A stretch of DNA of 6,518 bases from Bacteroidales bacterium (GTDB lineage Bacteria; Bacteroidota; Bacteroidia; Bacteroidales; Muribaculaceae), in the NCBI GenBank assembly GCA_004555955.1, contig SFJG01000125.1, forward strand, positions 1 to 6,518, given 5' to 3'. Below the pieces are notes generated by a model. It did no database searches. It was given only the letters and a program-made list of their open reading frames with translations, and had not been told where the DNA came from. Positions 1-5,310 of this stretch are shown piece after piece (the first letter of the stretch is position 1; each line of letters begins with the position of its first letter). Made by a program: the position numbers and the translations under genes.

Positions 1-1758
1 CTCAACGAATCCGACTCGCTCGGAATCGTCTACAACCGCGTATGCCGCTATCTCCACGGCCGCGACCCCAAACAGTCGCCTGTCACGATTCGCGCTATGC
101 GCAACGTATGCAACGCAAAAGGTATTGCATATTCTTTCGGGAAAATGGGTGATTCAGCTATCTTCTATCTCCGACGAACTATCGACTACGAATTGCCCCA
201 ACGGCTGCCTCTGGCTTGGATAAACCTCGCAGACAGTTACGTTCAGCAAGGCCTTTTTGTCGAAGGCGCCGAAAGCTACCGCAAAGCGATGCATCTCAAT
301 GATTCGCTCGGAAAGGTGCTCCGTCCCGACTATATCTACTCAGGTTTGGCAATGTCCTACCTCCAAATCGGTGAATACGCCGAAGCCGAACGCTACTTCA
401 CTATGTCGGGGGATTATCTCGGCAAAATGGCCGACTACGACAAATTCTTGTACTACAACAACTTAGGTAATCTCTACTATCGCAAAGAGGACTACCGAAA
501 AGCACATGATTACTTCCAAAAATCGTACGACTTCAGCCAACGTGTTGCCGTCAAAACCGTCGATAGCCTCATTCCAATGTACAACCTTGCCGAAGTCAAC
601 ATCCTGCTTAATCAACTCGACTCTGCCGGCGTTTACCTCCGCAAAATCGAAGCAGACAACCTCGTTGCCAATTCCCCCGTGTTCAACGAGCACTTCTACA
701 CCCTGAGCATGGCTTACTACACGGCTGTCGGCGAATACGCTCGCGCTAAAGATATGATTGACCGAATGTCCGACTCCATTCTGCCGCTCGACCTACACAT
801 CATTCGCGACAAGTACATGCAGACCTACTACGAGAAAACTCGCCAATTCGAAAAGGCTTACTTCATGTCGGTCCACAACAACCACACTTCCGACTCTATC
901 AGCGAACAGCAAGTTCGCACTCGCGTCAGCGACATTTATCTCCGATACAAGCAAGACACTACTCTTATTGCAAAACATAACGAACTGATTATCAAAGACG
1001 AGCAGCTTCATCGCTCCCACGCTTTGTGGATTAGCATTGTCGTCATTGTGTTCTTGCTGGCTGTCGGCACCGTTTTTCTTATGCAACGTCAGCGCGAGCG
1101 AATCATTGCTCGACACGTCGACAACATCGCGCGGTTGCGTATGGAAAACATCCGTAACTGCCTCGCGCCGCACTTCACTTTCAACGTTCTCAACCACGAA
1201 CTGGCAAGCTACGACGCCGACGACCCGCATTCGACTAACCTTATGTCGCTCTCAAAACTCCTTCGTCAATGCGTCGAAACTTCCTCGAAGATGACCGTTA
1301 CTCTACGCGAAGAACTCGAATTCGTCAGCGCCTTCATCCACCTCGAATGTGACTCGTGGGGCGACGCTTTCGTCGGTAACATCGATGTCGACCCCGAGAT
1401 AAACCCCGAGGAAGTCATAATTCCATCAATGTTTATACAAATCCCTGTCGAAAACGCAATCAAGCACGGCTTGCGCGGCATCGACGGCGAGCGACGTCTT
1501 AACATCTCTTGTAGTCGCTGCAACGACGGGCTGCAAATCGTCGTTGTCAACAACGGGCTCGGCTACAAGCCGCAAATGTTCTCGTCAGGCACCGGCACCG
1601 GAATGAAAGCTATCTACCAAACTATCCTGCTTCTTAACAAGCGAAACAGCCGCAAAATTACCTTCGATATCGGCGAAGCATTCCCCGAAAGCAGCGGAAA
1701 CCAGGGCACTCGTGTCCAAATTTTCGTCCCCGACAATTTCTCTTTCGCAGGTTTTTAA
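1..1758 (+). CDS. TPR-containing LytS-type sensor histidine kinase (5' partial)
   Basis: This is the sensor half of a two-component system, probably in the inner membrane. The frame is open to base 1, and the 32 codons before the ATG at 97 read as helical TPR-like protein, so the true start is outside the window. Counting from that ATG: four to five degenerate TPR units cover about 38-227 (for example the segment around GLAMSYLQIGEYAEAERYF). One membrane helix lies at about 309-329, and a short coiled-coil linker at about 330-352. The His_kinase domain then begins with the phospho-acceptor motif APHFTFN, His359. The N box is IPVENAIKHG (449-458). The glycine-rich ATP lid contains SGTGTGMKAI (497-506). 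The D-box position reads VNNG (484-487) where the family usually has DNG. Family knowledge says such proteins trans-phosphorylate a LytTR regulator, and one is encoded directly downstream. The signal is unknown. TPR repeats usually bind proteins or peptides; their side of the membrane is not shown. Confidence 0.9.
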   Translation, partial: LNESDSLGIVYNRVCRYLHGRDPKQSPVTIRAMRNVCNAKGIAYSFGKMGDSAIFYLRRTIDYELPQRLPLAWINLADSYVQQGLFVEGAESYRKAMHLNDSLGKVLRPDYIYSGLAMSYLQIGEYAEAERYFTMSGDYLGKMADYDKFLYYNNLGNLYYRKEDYRKAHDYFQKSYDFSQRVAVKTVDSLIPMYNLAEVNILLNQLDSAGVYLRKIEADNLVANSPVFNEHFYTLSMAYYTAVGEYARAKDMIDRMSDSILPLDLHIIRDKYMQTYYEKTRQFEKAYFMSVHNNHTSDSISEQQVRTRVSDIYLRYKQDTTLIAKHNELIIKDEQLHRSHALWISIVVIVFLLAVGTVFLMQRQRERIIARHVDNIARLRMENIRNCLAPHFTFNVLNHELASYDADDPHSTNLMSLSKLLRQCVETSSKMTVTLREELEFVSAFIHLECDSWGDAFVGNIDVDPEINPEEVIIPSMFIQIPVENAIKHGLRGIDGERRLNISCSRCNDGLQIVVVNNGLGYKPQMFSSGTGTGMKAIYQTILLLNKRNSRKITFDIGEAFPESSGNQGTRVQIFVPDNFSFAGF

Positions 1759-1833
1759 GTCGCAATAGTAGCTTTTTTGGTCGCTTTGGATTGCCATATA
1801 AGCCATTTGGTGGCATTTCCGCTGAAACTGCCG

Positions 1834-1864
1834 TTGCAAGCGTGGATTTCAATTACTATATTTG
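1834..1864 (+). promoter_or_regulatory. Putative Bacteroidetes-type promoter of the response regulator gene
   Basis: A TTG at 1834-1836 is followed after 20 bp by TATATTTG at 1857-1864. This fits the Bacteroidetes form of a TTG-type -33 element about 19-21 bp before a TAnnTTTG -7 box. Transcription would begin near 1870, giving a leader of about 55 nt before the ATG at 1925. The -7 box lies inside the first copy of a 36-bp tandem repeat; the -33 element lies just before it. The match is by eye only. Confidence 0.6.
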
Positions 1865-1911
1865 CATTAAAACTAGCGTGGATTTCAATTATTATATTTG
1901 CATTAAAACTA
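1840..1911 (+). repeat. 36-bp tandem duplication in the response regulator upstream region
   Basis: Bases 1840-1875 and 1876-1911 are two adjacent 36-bp copies that differ at one position only (C at 1856, T at 1892). Each begins GCGTGGATTTCAATTA and ends GCATTAAAACTA. The copy carries the -7 box TATATTTG, so that box occurs twice (1857-1864 and 1893-1900). The sequence in the -33 position of the second copy, the end of the first copy, lacks a TTG, so only the first box has a complete promoter. One mismatch in 36 suggests a recent duplication. Confidence 0.95.
1893..1900 (+). promoter_or_regulatory. Second, duplicated -7 box without a matching -33 element
   Basis: TATATTTG recurs here exactly 36 bp after the first -7 box. 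The expected -33 position, about 1870-1872, reads AAA, so this copy may be silent, weak, or dependent on an activator. If active it would give a leader of only about 20 nt. Confidence 0.3.
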
Positions 1912-1924
1912 AAGGAAAGCATAC

Positions 1925-2680
1925 ATGAGGGAACAACCATACAATACCATCATAATAGACGACGATGATATCGCTATCGCACAACTTGTGACCGCACTTA
2001 AAGAACATCCTGACTTCTGTGTAGTCGATTCGGCGCACAACACTATCGATGGTCGCCGCAAAATTTTCGAGCATCGCCCCGATTTGTTATTTCTCGACGT
2101 TGAGCTTCCCGACGATTCCGGTATTTCGCTCCTTAACGCCATCAAGTCGAGCGTCGATTGGAATATGTGTGTCGTCTTCTATTCTGCCCATTCTCAGTAC
2201 ATTCTCAGCGCTATGCGCGAGTCGGCTTTCGACTTCCTGCTCAAACCATTCGAACCCTCCGAGCTCAGCGGCATTCTTGACCGTTTCAAGCAAGAATTTG
2301 CCAAACAGCAACCCACACTTAACATTGCCGGAACCGACTTGATTAAAGATAGTTTCATTGCTGCAACCATAAAAGGTTTCCGTATCATTCGGCACGACGA
2401 AATCGGGTTCTTCACTCACAAAGGTGAACGCAAGCAATGGTATGCACACCTGGTTGGTAACGAATCGCTGTGCCTCCGACGAGGCACTTCCGCGGATAAC
2501 ATCCTTAGTTATTCCCCGGCATTCGTCCAAATTAGCCAGTCTACTATTATCAACATCAACTACCTCGTCGAAATCTGTGGCAAAGAATGCATCTTCGCCC
2601 CGCCTTTCGACAAAGAAACAGACCTCACAATATCACGTAACTACCTCAAAAAACTCCAGCAAATCCTCAATTTGATATAG
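1925..2680 (+). CDS. LytTR-family response regulator
   Basis: This is a DNA-binding response regulator of 251 residues, the usual length for a LytR/AgrA-type protein, and the probable partner of the sensor kinase directly upstream. The receiver domain covers about 6-120: an acidic cluster at 12-15 (DDDD) after IIID-type strand 1, phospho-acceptor Asp58 in LLFLDVELPDDSG, Ser87 at the switch position, and Lys107 in LLKPFEP. The LytTR domain covers about 150-250, with the segment FVQISQSTIININYL typical of its recognition region. The start is set by the ATG at 1925; an AAAGGAAAG stretch lies 5 nt before it, and the receiver fold begins right after. The stop is TAG at 2678. The gene is separated from the kinase by 166 bp with its own likely promoter, so it can be transcribed alone. 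LytTR proteins often regulate their own promoters; that is possible here but not shown. Confidence 0.93.
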   Translation: MREQPYNTIIIDDDDIAIAQLVTALKEHPDFCVVDSAHNTIDGRRKIFEHRPDLLFLDVELPDDSGISLLNAIKSSVDWNMCVVFYSAHSQYILSAMRESAFDFLLKPFEPSELSGILDRFKQEFAKQQPTLNIAGTDLIKDSFIAATIKGFRIIRHDEIGFFTHKGERKQWYAHLVGNESLCLRRGTSADNILSYSPAFVQISQSTIININYLVEICGKECIFAPPFDKETDLTISRNYLKKLQQILNLI

Positions 2681-2688
2681 ATTCCCCG

Positions 2689-2705
2689 CCGGATAACCTA
2701 TCCGG
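2689..2705 (+). terminator. Hairpin just after the response regulator stop, possible terminator
   Basis: CCGGATA and TATCCGG form a perfect 7-bp stem with a 3-nt loop, starting 8 bp after the stop codon. The position suits a terminator or 3' end stabiliser for the regulator transcript. A run of T does not follow (the next bases are TTGTGAT), so intrinsic termination is uncertain. Confidence 0.45.
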
Positions 2706-2715
2706 TTGTGATAGC
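2703..2715 (+). repeat. 13-bp direct repeat, left copy
   Basis: CGGTTGTGATAGC occurs here and again at 3447-3459. The two copies sit near the two edges of the repeat island, and each directly follows a small hairpin. Confidence 0.8.
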
Positions 2716-2823
2716 CAATGCGAGCACCGCAAACCCTCGTACCGTCGCCCGTATGTCCGGGCCGCAGCAAGCCGCGACCCTACTCTGCTTATTTAAACAT
2801 AATACATCGCAGAAAACACCATT

Positions 2824-2863
2824 CGGTCGTAGGGTCGCGCCTCGGTGCGACCGGGCAGGCGTG
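2824..2863 (+). repeat. Repeat A, copy 1 (palindromic 40-bp core)
   Basis: This 40-bp core matches the copy at 2905-2944 at 38 of 40 positions. Inside it, GGTCGCGC (2833-2840) pairs with GTGCGACC (2845-2852), an 8-bp stem with one G-U pair and a CTCG loop. CTCG belongs to the stable YNMG tetraloop class. Looser similarity goes on outside the core: ACATAATACA occurs upstream of both copies and GGCAGGTT downstream of both, so the whole duplicated unit is about 80-95 bp. An 11-bp inverted match to 2829-2839 lies at 2773-2783. It resembles a dispersed REP-like palindrome, but copy number cannot be judged from one window. Confidence 0.85.
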
Positions 2864-2904
2864 TGGAAGTAAGGCAGGTTGCTGATTATCTACATAATAC
2901 AGAG

Positions 2905-2944
2905 CGGTCGTATGGTCGCGCCTCGGTGCGACCGGGCATGCGTG
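2905..2944 (+). repeat. Repeat A, copy 2 (palindromic 40-bp core)
   Basis: Second copy of the 40-bp core, 81 bp after the first. The hairpin is unchanged: stem 2914-2921 with 2926-2933, CTCG loop. Both differences from copy 1 (a G/T change at each of 2913 and 2939) fall outside the stem, so the foldable part has been kept. Confidence 0.85.
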
Positions 2945-2981
2945 GGTCGTAGGGCAGGTTATCACCAAGATGCAAGCTTGG

Positions 2982-3060
2982 ACCGCAGCCGTGTCGTAGA
3001 TACGGCTGTGGTGGCTGTCTCGGAGAGACTGCAATCGTGGTAAACCCCACGCTCAGCATC
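2982..3060 (+). repeat. Repeat B, copy 1 (79 bp)
   Basis: These 79 bp recur 328 bp downstream with a single mismatch. The unit contains three modules. First is a long hairpin, ACCGCAGCCGT with ACGGCTGTGGT (2982-2992 and 3002-3012), with one G-U pair and a 9-nt loop. Next is a small hairpin, GTCTC-GGA-GAGAC (3017-3029). Last is a tail, GTGGTAAACCCCA, leading into CGCTCAGCATC. No reading frame or known RNA family is apparent. Confidence 0.9.
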
Positions 3061-3146
3061 GGAGAAGAGCACCGCGACGAGGTCCGACCTATTCGCGACC
3101 ACGACCGAACCACTCCGAGGTTCGTGACCGTGTATGTAGGGGCTCC

Positions 3147-3189
3147 CCCCATGTTAACCCTCTCCGAGGCTAAACATGGGGTTTACCAC
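3147..3189. repeat. Hairpin plus inverted copy of the repeat B tail
   Basis: CCCCATGTT (3147-3155) pairs with AACATGGGG (3173-3181), and a smaller CCTC-TCC-GAGG stem lies between them. The right end, TGGGGTTTACCAC (3177-3189), is the exact reverse complement of the 13-bp tail motif at 3037-3049 and 3365-3377. A little further on, 3206-3219 repeats 14 bp of copy 1 (3049-3062) in direct orientation. The region therefore looks like shuffled pieces of the same module. Confidence 0.7.
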
Positions 3190-3246
3190 AACCTGCGCGT
3201 CTCCGACGCTCAGCATCGGCATCGTATCTTCGACACGACGCCGATG

Positions 3247-3267
3247 TCCACTCTTACCTCTTACCTC
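3247..3267 (+). repeat. Short heptamer tract
   Basis: Three 7-bp units in phase: TCCACTC, then TTACCTC twice. The same two units occur in the long heptamer tract at 3601-3628. The next seven bases, ATCACAC (3268-3274), are the reverse complement of the unit at 3534-3540 in the long tract. Confidence 0.75.
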
Positions 3268-3309
3268 ATCACACTCGTCCACACATCCTCACGAGCGATG
3301 CAACTCTCC

Positions 3310-3388
3310 ACCGCAGCCGTGTCGTAGATACGGCTGTGGTGGCTGTCTCGGAGAGACTGCAATCGTGGTAAACCCCACGCTAAGCATC
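3310..3388 (+). repeat. Repeat B, copy 2 (79 bp)
   Basis: Second copy of the 79-bp repeat, with one mismatch (A at 3382 instead of C). The long stem extends two more pairs here, to 13 bp (3308-3320 with 3330-3342), because the flanking CC pairs with GG. The end of this copy also forms the left arm of the strong hairpin at 3373-3407. Confidence 0.9.
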
Positions 3389-3407
3389 TCCGATGCTGAG
3401 CGTGGGG
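3373..3407. terminator. Strong 16-bp hairpin, possible bidirectional terminator
   Basis: CCCCACGCTAAGCATC (3373-3388) and GATGCTGAGCGTGGGG (3392-3407) form a 16-bp stem with one mismatch (A3382 against G3398) and a 3-nt loop. It lies between converging transcription units, where a two-way terminator or RNA end would be useful. There is no T run on either strand, so the terminator role is a guess; the hairpin itself is clear. Confidence 0.5.
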
Positions 3408-3446
3408 ACAGAGCTGCCGAGTAGATAATCGAGCTTCGGAGATGCT

Positions 3447-3459
3447 CGGTTGTGATAGC
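3447..3459 (+). repeat. 13-bp direct repeat, right copy
   Basis: An exact repeat of 2703-2715. It overlaps the end of a small stem, CGAGC with GCTCG (3430-3434 and 3444-3448), just as the left copy overlaps the hairpin at 2689-2705. Confidence 0.75.
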
Positions 3460-3491
3460 AGATTTGCACGCGAGTCACATTCCGTCCGCGC

Positions 3492-3628
3492 GGTCATCGC
3501 TCATCGGTCATCGTGGAGCGTGGAGCGTTTATCGTGTGATGTCAGCATCTCGTCCCTCGTTCCACGTCCCACGTTCCACGTCCCACGTTCCACGTTCCTC
3601 TTACCTCTTACCTCTTACCTCTCCACTC
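3492..3628. repeat. Heptamer-phased tandem repeat tract with changing units
   Basis: Nearly the whole 137 bp can be cut into 7-bp units: eight from 3492 to 3547, a 4-bp slip (TCTC, 3548-3551), then eleven from 3552 to 3628. The units change along the tract. GGTCATC and GCTCATC come first, then GTGGAGC twice, then alternating GTTCCAC and GTCCCAC (3559-3593), then TTACCTC three times (3601-3621) and TCCACTC. The tract ends one base before the stop codon of the minus-strand nucleoside kinase gene. Most units start with G or T and end in C. Cyanobacterial STRR heptamers are a known parallel; I know of no function for such a tract here. Confidence 0.85.
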
Positions 3629-3629
3629 T

Positions 3630-5306
3630 CTAATACTTAAATGTGCTGCCGCCAAGGAATTCACGCAGCAGGCTGTTCGCCGGCACTTGCTCCGCACGGA
3701 TAGGCTTGAAATAGCTCAAGAACTTCAGCAGACGGTATGCCTCCGCATATTCCGGCACGTTGTGCGGCACCTGGCGCAACACCGGCTCCGCATATTCTTT
3801 CATCACCGCCAGTTCGAACAGCAGCGACGAGTTGAACATCGCGTCGGCATTCTCCTGGTAGGGGAATATCCACTTCTCCTCGCCGCGACGTACGCTCGGC
3901 CAACGTCGCATCGTGTCGAGAGCCGACGTGCCGCGATATTTCGCATCGCGCACAATCCGTCGAAGCAGCCGGTTGTCGGTTGTCGGTATCCAGTTGTGGT
4001 CGTCGATGGTGATTGTTGTTAGCGCCGATACGTAGACCTTAAACTTCTGATAGTCGGGAATTTGTGCCGTCAATTCCGGGTTTAGCCCGTGGATGCCTTC
4101 CATAAGCAGTATCGAGCCTTCCGTGAGTTTCATCGTGTTTCCTTTGTAGACGCGCCGACCCGTGGCAAAGTCGTAGGTAGGCAGCGCAACTTCCTTGCCG
4201 GCAATAAGTTCTTGCACGTCATGGTTGAACAGTTCCAGGTCGAGCGCATATAGCGATTCGTAGTCGTAGTCGCCGTTTTCGTCCTTCGGCGTATGCTCGC
4301 GGTCGACGAAATAGTTGTCGAGCGATATCATCTGCGGACGTATCAGATTGGCGAGCAGTTCTACCGACAGGCGCTTCGTTGTGGTCGTTTTTCCCGACGA
4401 CGACGGTCCGGCGAGCAGCACGACGCGTGCGCCGCCTTCGTGGTAGCGCTCCGCGATTTGGTCGGCAATTCGTCCGATGGCTTTCTCGTGAAGCGTCTCG
4501 GCGAGCGTGATGAGCATCCCTACGTTGCGCGGCTTGTCGGTCGCTGCCCGGTTGAGCGACGGAACGTCGTCGACGCCAAGCACGCGGTTAAACTTGATGT
4601 AGTCGGTAAATGCTCGGAACATCTTTTTCTGCTCGATAGGCTCGCATGCCTTCGTGGCGTCGCCCGAGAAGTCGGGAGGAAGAAGCAACATCCCGTCTTG
4701 GAATGCGATAAGGTTGTAGATTGAGATATAGCTCGTGTCGGGTGCCAGTTCGCCGTAGGTCACGTCGACGATGTCGTCGAGTTGGTGATAGTCCGTGTAG
4801 ACTTCCTCGCTCGAGCGTAGCAGTTCCGCGCCGTGTAGGTTGCCTTTTGCTTCGAATTCGGCAATTACGTCGGCTGTCAACTTGCTGCGTCGCTGCAGTG
4901 GCATCGCTGCCGCTACGATTTCGTCCATACGCTGCTTGACGCGTGCCACTTCCTCGGCGCTGACCGTCTCGCCGTCTTTGAACTTGCAGTAGTAGCCGCG
5001 CGACACCGCATGCTTGATGCTCAGCGTGCGCGTCGGCCATATGTCGTGGACGGCCTTGACGAGTATCAGGCTCAGCGAACGTACGTACAGACGTCGCCCC
5101 GACGGATGCTTATAGTCGACAAATTCTATTTTCTTGGGCATAAACACCGGATAGGTCATGCCCTCCGTTTTGTTGTTTACGTGGGCGCAGATGGGCGTAA
5201 AGTCTATCTCTTCGCGAACTTGCTCGTAGATTTCTTGGAGCGTTGCACCGCCCTCTACGTCGATGTAGCGACCCAAATTATCGCAGTAGATTTCTATCGT
5301 TTTCAT
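3630..5306 (-). CDS. Nucleoside (uridine) kinase-like protein with ThrRS-like N-terminal domain
   Basis: A 558-residue cytoplasmic P-loop kinase of the uridine kinase/phosphoribulokinase fold, the usual length for the Bacteroidetes 'nucleoside kinase' family. Residues about 1-60 resemble a TGS-like domain, and about 60-215 resemble the threonyl-tRNA synthetase editing/SAD region. The kinase domain covers about 290-490. Its Walker A motif is GPSSSGKTT (300-308, Lys306). SLDNYF (328-333) matches the uridine kinase aspartate motif, MEGIHGLNP (402-410) matches the EGI motif, and the arginine-rich LID segment RLLRRIVRD (446-454) is followed by RG (458-459). All the key kinase residues I looked for are present. 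The family would phosphorylate a nucleoside, probably uridine or cytidine, with ATP or GTP. That substrate is assigned by family, not proven. The ATG at 5306 lies 4 nt after the stop of the GNAT gene, so the two are probably one operon. The stop is TAG, next to the heptamer tract. Confidence 0.88.
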   Translation of the reverse strand: MKTIEIYCDNLGRYIDVEGGATLQEIYEQVREEIDFTPICAHVNNKTEGMTYPVFMPKKIEFVDYKHPSGRRLYVRSLSLILVKAVHDIWPTRTLSIKHAVSRGYYCKFKDGETVSAEEVARVKQRMDEIVAAAMPLQRRSKLTADVIAEFEAKGNLHGAELLRSSEEVYTDYHQLDDIVDVTYGELAPDTSYISIYNLIAFQDGMLLLPPDFSGDATKACEPIEQKKMFRAFTDYIKFNRVLGVDDVPSLNRAATDKPRNVGMLITLAETLHEKAIGRIADQIAERYHEGGARVVLLAGPSSSGKTTTTKRLSVELLANLIRPQMISLDNYFVDREHTPKDENGDYDYESLYALDLELFNHDVQELIAGKEVALPTYDFATGRRVYKGNTMKLTEGSILLMEGIHGLNPELTAQIPDYQKFKVYVSALTTITIDDHNWIPTTDNRLLRRIVRDAKYRGTSALDTMRRWPSVRRGEEKWIFPYQENADAMFNSSLLFELAVMKEYAEPVLRQVPHNVPEYAEAYRLLKFLSYFKPIRAEQVPANSLLREFLGGSTFKY

Positions 5307-5310
5307 GTGT

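Larger units (their letters stand above)
2681..3629. other. Gene-free, repeat-rich island between convergent genes
   Basis: No credible gene is present in these 949 bp. The open frames here are short and lie on both strands, and their translations simply follow the DNA repeats. The island is instead built of small hairpins and direct, inverted and heptamer repeats listed separately: hairpin 2689-2705, repeat A at 2824 and 2905, repeat B at 2982 and 3310, an inverted module at 3147-3189, hairpin 3373-3407, and heptamer tracts at 3247 and 3492-3628. A small stem (2747-2751 with 2758-2762) and another (3106-3111 with 3119-3124) also occur. CTCCGA or its complement recurs at many hairpin tips or stems. 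I see no tRNA, rRNA, CRISPR array or transposase remnant. Confidence 0.85.

Noticed and set aside
793..1230. 145-codon antisense frame within the sensor kinase gene
   Set aside because: It lies wholly opposite a clear TPR/kinase reading frame and has no recognisable domain, so it is a shadow frame.
1759..1833. Terminator for the sensor kinase gene
   Set aside because: Only 4-5 bp stems (for example GCCA with TGGC near 1802-1814) and a T run not preceded by a hairpin. The evidence is too weak to annotate.
2982..3060. Possible tRNA or known riboswitch in repeat B
   Set aside because: No cloverleaf, no T-loop or CCA-like end, and no downstream gene that it could control.
2789..3152. Overlapping minus-strand open frames of 81 and 88 codons in the repeat island
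   Set aside because: Their translations mirror the DNA repeats (the peptide CPVAPRRD occurs twice), they overlap each other in different frames, and they have no start signal or family resemblance.
2824..3388. Possible CRISPR array
   Set aside because: The repeats are of different kinds and lengths, with two copies each and irregular spacing, and no cas gene is nearby.
3037..3424. Plus-strand open frames of 96 and 82 codons
   Set aside because: They run through repeat B copies and hairpins in two frames and end arbitrarily. They have no protein-like composition.
3442..3640. Two plus-strand frames with HVPRSTFHVPRS-like repeats
   Set aside because: The repeated peptide is only the translation of the heptamer tract (three 7-bp units make seven codons). 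Both frames run into the end of the kinase gene.
4293..5040. Long frames of 143 and 150 codons across the nucleoside kinase gene
   Set aside because: They are Arg-rich and low in complexity, on or opposite the GC-rich kinase gene, whose conserved motifs prove the correct frame.
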